64,000 nucleotides of DNA from an uncultured Oligoflexia bacterium (GTDB lineage Bacteria > Bdellovibrionota > Bacteriovoracia > Bacteriovoracales > Bacteriovoracaceae). Location of the stretch: assembly GCA_913058265.1 (NCBI GenBank), contig CAJXPQ010000013.1, positions 29,585 through 93,584 of the forward strand, read 5' to 3'. A model generated the notes under the pieces. It was not told the DNA's origin, made no database searches, and saw only the letters and a list, made by a program, of their open reading frames with translations. Shown here piece after piece: positions 34,465 through 44,369 of this stretch (position 1 is the first letter of the stretch; each line of letters starts with the position of its first letter). A program made the translations under genes and the position numbers.

Positions 34465-35285
34465 CTATACATCCTTCTTTGTATCAAATTCTTCTTCGTC
34501 TTCTAATTCTCTATAATTTTCATCCGCTTTCGCATTTACATATTTATGTGCAATTTGCTTATTCGCTCCTCGTAACCTTTGACTCATTGTTTGCATCAGC
34601 GATCTAAACCAGCGAGGTTGGTTCTCCATAACATCAATAAATTTTTTATGGGGAATGACAAGTACTTCGCAATCGACGATCGCCTTGACGCTCGCAGACC
34701 TTGAAGATTATCCAGAAAACTCATCTCACCAACGAGTTCACCAGGGTAAATTTCCCCCAGAATGACATTTTTATCATCATGATTCATTTTAGTAATGAGA
34801 AACTTTCCCGCGAGTATCCAAAACATTTCATGGCTGGTACCACCTTCAGTTATAAGGTACTCCCCCTTAACAATTTTTCTTGTATTACTAGTGATAATAT
34901 CTGAATGACCTGAAAAAGTAAGGAGCTTCTTTTTTAACTCTAGCTTCGTAAATGGAGCTGCCATATACTTTATGTTATCAAGATTTGAAAAATTTAAAGT
35001 AAATTCATCTGCATGTTCACCAATGATAAGAATTGGAATTATATCCGTTATATTCTTAAGAGTTTCTTTACGTCGTATAATCTCTACAAACTCTAAAGCA
35101 TTAAATCCTTTCATATCCATATCAATTACAACAATATCAAATTTTTCATTTGAGTATTTAAGACGAGCTTCATTTGAGTTTCCAGCGACAACAACTCTAT
35201 ATTTTTGTTGCTCAAAAACATCAACATTAATTTGCTGAATTTCTTCATTAGAAATAATAACTAATACCGTACTTTCATTTTTCAT
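34465..35285 (-). pseudogene. Response-regulator receiver plus cyclic-nucleotide-binding protein, broken by a -1 frameshift
   Basis: The ORF track shows only 229 aa (34596-35285): a receiver domain (VLVIISNEEIQ, IVVIDMDMKGFNALEF with the phospho-acceptor Asp) and the start of a cNMP-binding domain (GELVGEMSFLDNLQ). After NLQ the frame gives nonsense for this family and stops. In the -1 frame the domain resumes perfectly: RSASVKAIVDCEVLVIPHKK, then FIDVMENQPRWFRSLMQTMS and QRLRGANKQ, ending in TAG at 34465, 1 nt before lemA. One missing base near 34700 explains this. It may be a real mutation, a phase-variable site or a sequencing error; no classical slippery heptamer is present. Confidence 0.8.
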
Positions 35286-35430
35286 ATCTCATGGTATCGT
35301 CTAATTGAGTATTATTCTTTACGGAATCTAAAGCATTTCTTGCGAGGTTTTAGTCGTAACTTTAAGGGATGCTACCTTCTAAGAGGAAGTCACAAGGTCA
35401 CTGTATATGACTGACTAATTCTTTTTGACT

Positions 35431-35706
35431 CTATTTCTGTTGTAACTTTTTAGCAAGCTCTCGTGCCTTTGCCTGAACCTCTGGATCATTCGCTTTCGCT
35501 TTTCCTTTAGCATATAATGCTTTCATTTCATCTTTATCCATAGACTCTAATTGCACCCTTGCAGCAGCAATCTGCTCTTTCGTAAACATTCCAGTTTGCT
35601 CCATTTTGGCCAGACTACTGTCAACTTCTGCCTTGGACATTTTCTCAGCAATTGCAAAAGTAGAAGTGAGTAATATAAGTCCAGCGAAAATTAATAACTT
35701 TTTCAT
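35431..35706 (-). CDS. Small exported helical protein
   Basis: 91 aa with AAGGAG before the ATG. Signal peptide MKKLLIFAGLILLTSTFAIA. The mature ~70 residues are highly charged and helical (MSKAEVDSSLAKMEQTGMFT, then KEQIAAARVQLESMDKDEMK) with a Lys-rich tail. No Cys. No family is recognised. It stands alone, with gaps of about 145 and 190 nt on its sides in which I see no other gene. Confidence 0.7.
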   Translation of the reverse strand: MKKLLIFAGLILLTSTFAIAEKMSKAEVDSSLAKMEQTGMFTKEQIAAARVQLESMDKDEMKALYAKGKAKANDPEVQAKARELAKKLQQK

Positions 35707-35898
35707 AAATTCTCCTTATTTTATATCCATCTATTTTAACATAAGTCCGAAATCGAAGTGGTACATTTTGCCGCACAAATTCAGACCTTAACAGGTAATA
35801 GTTATAAAATTAATAGCTTACACGACTCCCTAATGATTCTAGTCAACTACCTTCATAATTTCTTTAATATTCACTAATTAGACGACGAAAAGGTAAGA

Positions 35899-38800
35899 GT
35901 GATGAAGAAAATATTTAGTTTTAAATTCATTTTTACTTTTGCGCTTATGTTTATCATAAGTTCATGTCTCCCTGAGCAACAACAAGTTCCGGTTGATAGT
36001 GGTACTAGTGACCAATCAAGTACTGTTGATGACGAAGTAGTTGTTGAGGAAGAAAACCCTACCCTGCCTCAAGTCGTAAATTTTCTACAACAAGGATCAA
36101 CTGATACAACAACAACACTAAGTTTATTCTCTGATTTTAAAGATACATTTTTACTTCGTGGAAATGACATCATCGCGTTCTTAAAAGATCAATCACAGTC
36201 TTCACAAAGTAATTTTTGTATGACGACAAACTTTACAGGGGCAAGTGGAGCAACGGCAAAAAACATTTTAGTGCTCTCAGCAAGAATTCGTTCATTTTAT
36301 TCAACAACTTTAAAAACACGAGAGTATTTTTTACAATTTGATCCTAATAATAAAGATCTGAATCAGACTGACTGTTTAAGCGTTAGCTTAGTTAATAAGC
36401 TAAACTCAGTTTATGGATCAACAAACATTACTTACTCAATGGATGAGATTTGTCCTGACTGTAATACAAATATTTCATCAACAAGCTTAAGACTATTTAA
36501 TCTTAGTGGGGTTGAATTTTCATCATCGCTAATTGCACATTTAAATCTCTCAGTAATTCCTGGTTTAGGATCTACAAGTACGGGTACAGTAGAGACATGC
36601 TCCATAAATGCAAACTGTATTAGCTCTGGCTTTAATTGTTGTCTATCAGGACAATGTGTAAATCACGGAGAAGTTAGACCAGAGACTCTTCAGTCAAGTG
36701 ATGAGTACTTAGCTGCACTTCAGCTAGTCCTAGCTCGTCCAGAGCTTATAAAAAATTATGAACACCTCTTCTACGTCTGCCCCATGATGGTACCAACGAC
36801 TGAAGAGGATCCAGAGGATATAGATCCAGTTCAAAATGCAAATGATCTTTTTACCGAGCTAACAAGGTTATATGAATGTACTACTCCTCAAGTAGACGAG
36901 TTCTCAATATGTACAATGGATTATAATGATGCCTCCACACTTATGAATGGAAGCTCACATGACTTCCTTGCTGGTAATGATGATAAAACTTTTGATAATA
37001 TAAATTCATTTATGAATGGTACTCAAAATATCGTTCAGATTGATTATGCAGGAAGAATCCTTTATAAGGATGCTCTCACTTCAGAGCAAACAAATATTGC
37101 TCTTCCGAGTTATATAACTCTTGGAGTAACAAATGACTCTTTAACTCAGGCCCAAGTTGCAAGTATCAATACAACACTTCCTGAGGATGCAACCAATGAT
37201 ACCGTCTCAATATCTTACAAAGTTGACGGGACATGTGAAAAACTTGGAACCTCTCTTGCTAGATGTATGAAGTATTACAAGCAAGCTCAGATATCTACCC
37301 CTTCAAGGTCGAGTGATCATGCAAGCGGAAATAATACTTTCAACTTACCTACATACTTTGACTCAGATTTTAATGTCATTGTTGAAGTTGGTGGTAGTAT
37401 TGTACCTAAAGGTACAACTACCTGGAGTAGTGTTGGAAACTCAATCGTTTTTAATAGCTCCACTTTTCCAGTTGTCGATAATCAAGAAATCTCTATCAGT
37501 TATTTTGTAACTGATGATGTCGATATGTTAACAGTATCAAAAGAGTTAGCTCAGTCAGGGATCGATGACCACTGCGCTTGTGATCCTTTAAAAGATCCTT
37601 GTACCTTGAAACCTATTCAATCAGAAGTTGGTGGAGAGCTTAAGACAACAAGCTATGTTTGTATTTACCCTCAACCTGATGTCCCAAATGGACCTCTCCA
37701 AGAGACGGTTTATGTTAGTGCAAAGTCAGTTCCCCACAAGTTCTACGATGAGTTTGGAGTAAACTATGACCTTGGTGATGTCGCTTCAGAAAATGTCCAA
37801 GAAGGTTTAGAGTTTGAATATACTGATGGAAATAACTTAAAGCCAAATAATGTTGGTACCTACATAGGCTTTAATGAAATTTACGGAACTATGAATCTGA
37901 ATGAAGCCTCACCTCTTCCTCCTAAAGTTGTCAACGTTGATAAGGGAACAACATACGATATTTTTGTCGATGAAGGCGCATTTTCAACTTGTCTAAATTG
38001 TGGCTCAGACTACTTTTCAAATATGCAAAAAGTCTTTCCAAATAATTTTAATTATAAAGGAGCCGGCTACTATGCTAATCTTGTCGAATCAAGACGCAGA
38101 AAAAATCAAAGTAAGTATCCAGGTGATGACTTTAAATTTGGTCGTGCATGTTTTGTCCCTGCTTCAATGATGCCTTGGACACATTCGGCCAACACAGACG
38201 TAAAAACTCAAAGAAATAATCGACTTGCTGCCCAACACTTTCTTTATTCCAATGGAATGAACAAAGACTGGTATGGCTTTGATTATGGATCAATGATTGG
38301 GTCATTCGATGGTGTTAAGTGGTTCTCCATTGGCAATCAACGAAGAATTAAGGCCGAGTCAAATAAACTCTATCTTGCTGTGAACGCCTACTTTGGTGAC
38401 CTTACAATTAATAATACATTCAAACTTATGATAAGTGAGATTAGTAGCGTGCTCAATTCGGGATCATTTATTAACCACGATTCTGATAGTGATGGCGCCG
38501 AATGCCAAAGGGCCCACTTCTGTGAAAGTGACAACGATTGTCTTACAAACTTAGGTTATGAGTATACATGTCAAAATGTATCTGAATTTCAAACACCTTG
38601 GCCACAATTTGACAGTAATGGAAATGAGATCAGTGGCTCTATTTCAAGATCGCTTCTGTCATTAGTTGGTGGATCTAACGGACAAGCAAAGCGTTGTGTG
38701 TATAGAGGACCTGGAGCTATTTGTGAACAAAGACAGTTTTCTGTAAATAGTTCAAGTTCATATGCGAGTACTTCGAACTCAGCTCTTCACGCTTGTTCAC

Positions 38801-40950
38801 CAAATTCATATTGTGAATCTCTAAATTCATCAAAATTTAATAATAATATATCTCGATATGCAGATAGCCCTACCAATCAAAATATTCAAACTTTTATTAC
38901 GGAAGATACTGATACATTCGGTCTCGCTGCAAGAATATTAGGACGTCCCTATAAATACTATGGAGATGAAGCGGTAAACTCGACTGCAAGAACACAGCTC
39001 AATAATACAAAAATTAACTCTGTCTGTATTCCAGGAAAAGATACTGTTAATGTAGATAATACTGAGGATGCTAATTTTATTGCAATTGAAAATCGTGAAG
39101 CTGATAAGATTAGTAATGTTGGCCGTACAATGAGCTCATTAGTTTCTCAAGATGAAAATTACCTGTCCTTCTGCCCTGGAACTGACGATGAAGGTAATTA
39201 TACACATCTAAATGATGTGCAACTAAATGATAGTAGTCATAAACCCTTTGCCATTAAAGAGAATCTATCCTCAAATAGTTTAATTTTAGACTCCCTTGAA
39301 GATAAAAAATTATTTAATGATACAACCAGCCTCGTAACATCTATTGGCTATCATAAGAATACTTGTTTAAGAGCTCCTGGGGCAAAATGTTTTTCTGACT
39401 TTGAATGTGCTCCGAATGAATTTATTTCACAAAAATTCAAATCAGTTTCAAATTTTAATGGTGAAATTAGCGAAGCAGAAGAGAAGTTTTGGGAAGAAGA
39501 ACTCATTTGTGGGAACTCCCAAAATAGATATCAAGAAGGCGGGTTCTTCCCTAATCCGGTATATGAAACTTATGAAAATCACTGTTGTCGAGAAACAGGA
39601 AAAGAATTTACATACTTTACACAGAAGCATGAAGGTAGTGACTTTAAAGTTGTGAATGATTCTGATGAGCCGCTTATTCCAGGAGTTAATCAAGATTATA
39701 ATTCTCCTGAGAGATACTCTAGAACCCATACTGTTTATGATAAGTTAATATCTGAGCCTACTAAGTACCCATCGATGGTCAGTGCGAGTGAACAGCCAGT
39801 AGATCCTCTGGCGATGACTCTAGAAAAGATCAAGCAATACAATACTCTCCACCTTCATAATGAAAGAATGTGTTGTACCGGACACTGGGTAAGGAAGCTT
39901 GAAAGCTCAGATGCTAATCGCTTTGGCCCTACAAGCCAACAGAATATTGAGCTGACAACATTTAAGCCTTTAAATTGGTATCCTAACAACATACCTGCTG
40001 TGAATATATTTCCTAACGGGGCCTACGACCCCACCATTATGCCTTATGCTTGTGATCAGTTCGATGTTCAAACAACAGACTGTGAAATTAAAAATCTCAT
40101 AGAAGGAAATAGCGAAGAGACTAAATACCTTGAGTGGTTCTCAAAATTTGAGCTCATAGGTATTCCTCAAGTCTTAATTGAAACAAATAATGAAATTCCT
40201 AAGCCTATGAGTACAGAGGCAATGGATACAAATGGTGACGGTACTGATGATACCGCATCTCAACAGGATATCAGTGGACTTAACCTACCTCTTGATAACA
40301 CAATAAAAGATGCAAATTCAGATGGTAAAGTTGACGCCACATTCAATGGGAAAGAGTACTACTCTGCTTCATCATATGAAAACTTTGAAATGGGCAGTGG
40401 TAAACTTAAAAAGATCTTCTCTGAAGATGAATTCAATTGCTGTATCCCTACAGGTATAGAGGTTGATGCAAACTTGCCTCCCTCTAGCTGCTGTACAGGA
40501 CAAATTGATGGTAGCTCTGGTGTTAACAGATGTTGTCTGCCAGATTTCACAGATCTTTCAGTTTATACAAATAGATATGTTTCAAGTGAGGGTGCATTCT
40601 TTAACGGGCAAAAGATAAACGATTCCGATATTGACCCTACGACAGGTTATATTAAAAAAGAAATTGTTCTTCAGATGGCATCAACAATGTGTTGTGGCGG
40701 AAAAGCAGTTTTAGGACGAGTCATTAAGAATAATTTTATTCCAACTCTGGCCTCACAGCCAGTAAATGTTGATGGTGCCCAACCTCAAGTTAGGCGTTGG
40801 CAATTTCTCAATGAAATGGATAATGCAGATAATGATTATAATATCGGTGTTAAATGGAATAATCATGTTTATTGTATTGGTGATCAAGACTTAACTGAAG
40901 AGTCTGACAGTGGCTCAGGCGGTGGTGGCGGCGGCGCTGTTCAGGAATAA
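35899..40950 (+). CDS. Giant Cys-rich surface lipoprotein (1683 aa)
   Basis: Type II signal with lipobox MFIISSC (Cys 23), followed by an acidic Thr/Ser/Val linker, so probably outer-membrane lipoprotein. The body has many Cys, often as adjacent pairs spread along the chain: GFNCCLSGQCV, NHCCRETG, RMCCTGHW, FNCCIPTG, SSCCTGQ, NRCCLPDF and TMCCGGKAV. Near the C-terminus are short Asp/Asn-rich stretches (MDTNGDGTDD, KDANSDGKVD) that look like calcium-binding loops. It ends SGSGGGGGGAVQE. No catalytic motif or known family is recognised. A weak ribosome site (AAGG) precedes the ATG. The gene is convergent with uppP, overlapping by 10 nt. Confidence 0.8.
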   Translation: MMKKIFSFKFIFTFALMFIISSCLPEQQQVPVDSGTSDQSSTVDDEVVVEEENPTLPQVVNFLQQGSTDTTTTLSLFSDFKDTFLLRGNDIIAFLKDQSQSSQSNFCMTTNFTGASGATAKNILVLSARIRSFYSTTLKTREYFLQFDPNNKDLNQTDCLSVSLVNKLNSVYGSTNITYSMDEICPDCNTNISSTSLRLFNLSGVEFSSSLIAHLNLSVIPGLGSTSTGTVETCSINANCISSGFNCCLSGQCVNHGEVRPETLQSSDEYLAALQLVLARPELIKNYEHLFYVCPMMVPTTEEDPEDIDPVQNANDLFTELTRLYECTTPQVDEFSICTMDYNDASTLMNGSSHDFLAGNDDKTFDNINSFMNGTQNIVQIDYAGRILYKDALTSEQTNIALPSYITLGVTNDSLTQAQVASINTTLPEDATNDTVSISYKVDGTCEKLGTSLARCMKYYKQAQISTPSRSSDHASGNNTFNLPTYFDSDFNVIVEVGGSIVPKGTTTWSSVGNSIVFNSSTFPVVDNQEISISYFVTDDVDMLTVSKELAQSGIDDHCACDPLKDPCTLKPIQSEVGGELKTTSYVCIYPQPDVPNGPLQETVYVSAKSVPHKFYDEFGVNYDLGDVASENVQEGLEFEYTDGNNLKPNNVGTYIGFNEIYGTMNLNEASPLPPKVVNVDKGTTYDIFVDEGAFSTCLNCGSDYFSNMQKVFPNNFNYKGAGYYANLVESRRRKNQSKYPGDDFKFGRACFVPASMMPWTHSANTDVKTQRNNRLAAQHFLYSNGMNKDWYGFDYGSMIGSFDGVKWFSIGNQRRIKAESNKLYLAVNAYFGDLTINNTFKLMISEISSVLNSGSFINHDSDSDGAECQRAHFCESDNDCLTNLGYEYTCQNVSEFQTPWPQFDSNGNEISGSISRSLLSLVGGSNGQAKRCVYRGPGAICEQRQFSVNSSSSYASTSNSALHACSPNSYCESLNSSKFNNNISRYADSPTNQNIQTFITEDTDTFGLAARILGRPYKYYGDEAVNSTARTQLNNTKINSVCIPGKDTVNVDNTEDANFIAIENREADKISNVGRTMSSLVSQDENYLSFCPGTDDEGNYTHLNDVQLNDSSHKPFAIKENLSSNSLILDSLEDKKLFNDTTSLVTSIGYHKNTCLRAPGAKCFSDFECAPNEFISQKFKSVSNFNGEISEAEEKFWEEELICGNSQNRYQEGGFFPNPVYETYENHCCRETGKEFTYFTQKHEGSDFKVVNDSDEPLIPGVNQDYNSPERYSRTHTVYDKLISEPTKYPSMVSASEQPVDPLAMTLEKIKQYNTLHLHNERMCCTGHWVRKLESSDANRFGPTSQQNIELTTFKPLNWYPNNIPAVNIFPNGAYDPTIMPYACDQFDVQTTDCEIKNLIEGNSEETKYLEWFSKFELIGIPQVLIETNNEIPKPMSTEAMDTNGDGTDDTASQQDISGLNLPLDNTIKDANSDGKVDATFNGKEYYSASSYENFEMGSGKLKKIFSEDEFNCCIPTGIEVDANLPPSSCCTGQIDGSSGVNRCCLPDFTDLSVYTNRYVSSEGAFFNGQKINDSDIDPTTGYIKKEIVLQMASTMCCGGKAVLGRVIKNNFIPTLASQPVNVDGAQPQVRRWQFLNEMDNADNDYNIGVKWNNHVYCIGDQDLTEESDSGSGGGGGGAVQE

Positions 40951-41738
40951 TAAATGAGCATAGCTCCAATGATCACTCTATAAACACTAAAGTAAACTAA
41001 TCCCACCTTTGAAATCAATTTTAAAAAAAAGTGGATAGTAACAATCCCAAATAGAAAAGAAGCAATTACACCAACTCCCATAATTGAAGGGGCAACATCA
41101 ATCGCCGTTCCTCCTAAAATCTCAGGAAGTTTAAAAGTAATACTTCCAATAATTACAGGAAGCGATAAAAGAAAAGAAAATCTTGAAGCATCAATTCTAC
41201 TCATTCCTAAGAACCTAGATGTCGTTAAAGTGATACCAGAACGACTCACTCCAGGAAAAATGGCAAAGCTCTGGGAAAGTCCGATGATTAAAGCATTTTT
41301 AAGGGAGTACTCCTTAACCATACTAGTCCCCTTATCTTCTCTCCTATCAGCTAGATACATCAAGATCCCAAAGAATATAAAGTTACAACCTATGATAAAA
41401 GATGTTCGTCCATAATCTAGAGCTGTTTTTTTTAATATTAAGATTAGTAAGAATGAAAAAAAAGTCGCAAGAGTATAGTTAATAAAATAAGGAGATTTTG
41501 AAACTTGTCGTGTCTTAAGTAGTAAGATTCCTTCTTTGCACAAAATCAAAAGTTCTTTATTAAAATAGAGGATAACGGCAATTGCTGTTCCCAAATGCAT
41601 CATAAGGTCAAAGAAAACTCCTGGGTCCTTTAGAGGTAGGAAATGGGGAATCAATGCAAGGTGTCCGCTGGAACTGACAGGTAAAAACTCAGTAAGTCCC
41701 TGAATAAATCCATAAAAAATGGCAAGTAGGTTATTCAT
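40941..41738 (-). CDS. uppP: Undecaprenyl-diphosphatase
   Basis: 265-aa membrane enzyme (BacA/UppP family) that recycles undecaprenyl pyrophosphate, the lipid carrier of peptidoglycan and glycan synthesis. Signatures: FIQGLTEFLPVSSSGHLALI near the N-terminus and IFPGVSRSGITLTTSRFLGM in the second half, with about eight helices. Its ATG overlaps the stop of the FHA-RDD gene (TAATG), so translation is coupled to that gene; this pairing is unusual. The 3' end overlaps the giant lipoprotein gene by 10 nt. Confidence 0.95.
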   Translation of the reverse strand: MNNLLAIFYGFIQGLTEFLPVSSSGHLALIPHFLPLKDPGVFFDLMMHLGTAIAVILYFNKELLILCKEGILLLKTRQVSKSPYFINYTLATFFSFLLILILKKTALDYGRTSFIIGCNFIFFGILMYLADRREDKGTSMVKEYSLKNALIIGLSQSFAIFPGVSRSGITLTTSRFLGMSRIDASRFSFLLSLPVIIGSITFKLPEILGGTAIDVAPSIMGVGVIASFLFGIVTIHFFLKLISKVGLVYFSVYRVIIGAMLIYYS

Positions 41739-44161
41739 TAGATACTCTTTATCTCTTCAATTTGAAAAAACTCTTTGTCATTTTTACCAATCGCCTGGAT
41801 TAGTTCAGAAATATTTTGATATAGTTTTTTATGATTTACTTTGTTACTCTCGATTAGACTTAATAACTTTCGAGCATTCTCTTCTACAAGCTTAAGCCCC
41901 TCCATACTTGAATTTTCAATAAAGAATTTTGAAAGATCAAAGTATCTCTCATAAACAAGTTGGTTAGCCTCAAAGTCTACTCGTTTAGGGTTAGCAATAA
42001 AGCCTGTCATAAACTTTGAAATAAAATCTTCCTTTGAGTTCTCTACATTAAAAGTAAGATGACTAAGTGTTTTCTCAAACATAGGTGATGCAAGGTTCTG
42101 TGAGAGCTCATAAACAGGAATCTTTGGACTTGTATGCCCAATAGGAACTAAAGAGTAGTATCCGTCCTTTCCTACATTATGCTCTCCACTAAAAACCGTT
42201 CGAATGCCTTGTTCTTGTCGCATATTAAAAAAGTTAATTTTTTCAATCTTATCCTTGAATACACTTGAAAACTTCTCCCGAAAATCTCTGTGTCCATTGA
42301 CCATCGCTCCCTGACTCAGGATAAAGTCTGGAAGTGTTTTTAAATTTAGCCCATAGATACTACTGATAATACCTTTTGTTTCCTCAGTCAGAATAATCGT
42401 ATCTGCTTTTGATTTTTTAAAATTTTTGTTATTAAGCGACACATCTTTCACAAGTGCATAAATCTGTGGTTGATAAACTTGAGACAGTAAGTTTAAGCCA
42501 ACAAAGTCTTTATATAATTCAGAAATAGTGAAGGTTTTAGTTTTTATAATACTTATTCCCTTACCTGTGTTTGTATCAACAATAACGATTCCTGGTCTGA
42601 TCTTTTTTATTTTTTTTGTCATCGTGATACTAAAAGTTGGTAATGTCGTAAAGTTCTCGTCGGACTCATAACTCAGACCTAAGGCGGTAGACTTCAATTT
42701 ATTCTTATAGGTCCATGGTGAAATTCTATTCTCTACTGTTTGAACCTTTACCTCTGGCAAAAGATCTAATCCTTTGACTAGTGGAGAGAATCCGTACCCT
42801 ATTGCAAAGATAATAATCCAAAAGAACCCACCGATGAGAGCGTAAGCACCACTCAAAGAGACAACTTGAGTTCTTGTTATAATTTCTTTGAATGACCTTT
42901 TTGAGAACAATGTTGAAATATCAAAGATAATAAAAGGAAGTAATATAATTCCAAATATTTCTCGAAATACAGAGTTAACTCTTTTAATAAGAGTTCCACC
43001 TCTAGCAGTCAGACCTAATAAGACTTGTCCTATACTTGTTCCAAAAATCAAAGAAGTTGAGATCCGCACTGACAAATACAAAAGGAGAAAGGTTCCCACC
43101 GCGCCCAAGTATTCAAACTTTAGAACGTCGACATATATTTTATCAATTTCAGGAACTTCCTTAATGGCAATTTGATAATAAGGTAACACATACTCAGTAA
43201 AGAATGGTTTTACTTCATTTATTATTTTTCCAGGCATCTCGTTAAAGAAGGTAACGAAGTCAGTAAAAGGCTTAAAGACTTCCCAAATAGTAAAAGAGAT
43301 AATTAGATCTATAATGACCGCCAATAGTCTGTATAAGCCATTTGCGGACGGATCGATAGCAATTTTCACTTTTGTCTTTTTTGATTTTTTATTATTAGCT
43401 TTAACGGACTTTTGTGCTTTTTTATCCGCTTTAACATCAGCATTAAATGCCTGTATATCCGCTGAGTTTATATCGAGAGTTTTCCCTTCAACAGTACCAG
43501 TCTCCTCTCCACCTTTTAAGTAGGCGAGAACTGATGAATCAAGAACGACCTCTTCTGGATCTTCGATTTTTTCTTCCTCGAGCTCTTCTTCCTCTATTTC
43601 TTCTTCCTCTATTTCTTCTTCCTCTATTTCTTCTTCAAGATCTTTGGCTTCTATTTCAAGTTCATCCCCAATATCATCGTCTTCTTCGACTTCAGAGAGA
43701 TCGCTTGATTCTACAACTTCATCCAGAGGGATTTCTGCGGTCTCTTCAAACTCTTCTAAGTCTTCCGCATCAACAGGTATTTCAAATAGTTCAATTTTCG
43801 CTTCTAGAGAGCCTATTTTTACTTTATCTTTCTCTGAAATAAAGAACATTTTTGAAGGAGCAAGCCTCTTTTTATTAATAAAGGTACCATCTTGACTAGA
43901 ATGATCCATGATCATAACTACGTTTCCTTTATTCAGAATAAAGGTACAGTGCCTTGGAGAAACACTATCATCTGGAACTATTATATCGCCAACGTCTGAG
44001 CCAACGGTCAACTTACTTACTAATTGAGTAGATAAATCATCAGATGAGCCAGGAAAGCTTAAATATACACCAACTTCAACATCGCCTGAATTCGGCGACT
44101 TAGCCCCTACCGTGCCCATTTTCTTTGCCGCTTTATCTTTACCTAGTAACTTTCCTAACAC
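41738..44161 (-). CDS. FHA-domain / RDD-membrane-domain fusion protein
   Basis: 807 aa. Residues ~30-125 form an FHA phosphothreonine-binding domain (SKLTVGSDVGDIIVPDDSVS, SPRHCTFIL, DHSSQDGTFINKKRL). Residues ~130-215 are extremely acidic with five-residue repeats (EIEEE). After a Lys-rich linker, an RDD domain begins at GLYRLLAVIIDLIISFTIWE with several membrane helices (to ~450). The last ~340 residues are probably periplasmic, with no recognised fold. The FHA part would sit in the cytoplasm and read Ser/Thr phosphorylation. The start is GTG 44161 with AGGA about 10 nt upstream. It is coupled to uppP by TAATG. Confidence 0.85.
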   Translation of the reverse strand: MLGKLLGKDKAAKKMGTVGAKSPNSGDVEVGVYLSFPGSSDDLSTQLVSKLTVGSDVGDIIVPDDSVSPRHCTFILNKGNVVMIMDHSSQDGTFINKKRLAPSKMFFISEKDKVKIGSLEAKIELFEIPVDAEDLEEFEETAEIPLDEVVESSDLSEVEEDDDIGDELEIEAKDLEEEIEEEEIEEEEIEEEELEEEKIEDPEEVVLDSSVLAYLKGGEETGTVEGKTLDINSADIQAFNADVKADKKAQKSVKANNKKSKKTKVKIAIDPSANGLYRLLAVIIDLIISFTIWEVFKPFTDFVTFFNEMPGKIINEVKPFFTEYVLPYYQIAIKEVPEIDKIYVDVLKFEYLGAVGTFLLLYLSVRISTSLIFGTSIGQVLLGLTARGGTLIKRVNSVFREIFGIILLPFIIFDISTLFSKRSFKEIITRTQVVSLSGAYALIGGFFWIIIFAIGYGFSPLVKGLDLLPEVKVQTVENRISPWTYKNKLKSTALGLSYESDENFTTLPTFSITMTKKIKKIRPGIVIVDTNTGKGISIIKTKTFTISELYKDFVGLNLLSQVYQPQIYALVKDVSLNNKNFKKSKADTIILTEETKGIISSIYGLNLKTLPDFILSQGAMVNGHRDFREKFSSVFKDKIEKINFFNMRQEQGIRTVFSGEHNVGKDGYYSLVPIGHTSPKIPVYELSQNLASPMFEKTLSHLTFNVENSKEDFISKFMTGFIANPKRVDFEANQLVYERYFDLSKFFIENSSMEGLKLVEENARKLLSLIESNKVNHKKLYQNISELIQAIGKNDKEFFQIEEIKSI
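43571..43640 (-). repeat. 15-bp tandem repeat coding for (EIEEE)n
   Basis: On the plus strand CTCTATTTCTTCTTC recurs about four times in tandem inside the FHA-RDD gene, giving an acidic repeat in its linker. In-frame units of 15 bp could change copy number without breaking the gene. Confidence 0.8.
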
Positions 44162-44256
44162 GTGCTTATTTTTCCTAAAAAACGTTTAATTCTATATATT
44201 TAGTTTAACTTATCAATACGTTTTGCCAAGTATTTCAACTAAATAAGTACAGTCTC

Positions 44257-44285
44257 TTGGAGCAAAACGCTCAAGCATTTATAAT
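44257..44285 (+). promoter_or_regulatory. Promoter of the secreted-protein operon
   Basis: TTGGAG, 17-bp spacer, TATAAT (perfect -10), about 84 nt before the first ATG of the three-gene operon at 44370. The rest of the 208-nt gap holds no gene that I can support. Confidence 0.5.
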
Positions 44286-44369
44286 AGTAATAATTATTTA
44301 CTTAATCTCTCATTAAATTTTAATGCTTTAGAGCCGATAAGTTAGTGAGATATTTTTAAGGGTTAAACC

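Noticed and set aside
34690-34705. Programmed -1 ribosomal frameshifting in the response-regulator gene
   Set aside because: No X-XXY-YYZ slippery heptamer and no obvious downstream stem; a simple one-base loss explains the data better.
43447-43842. 131-aa Leu/Arg-rich ORF opposite the FHA-RDD gene
   Set aside because: It is the antisense reading of the Glu-rich repeat tract; the composition (poly-Leu/Phe) comes from GAA/GAG repeats read backwards.
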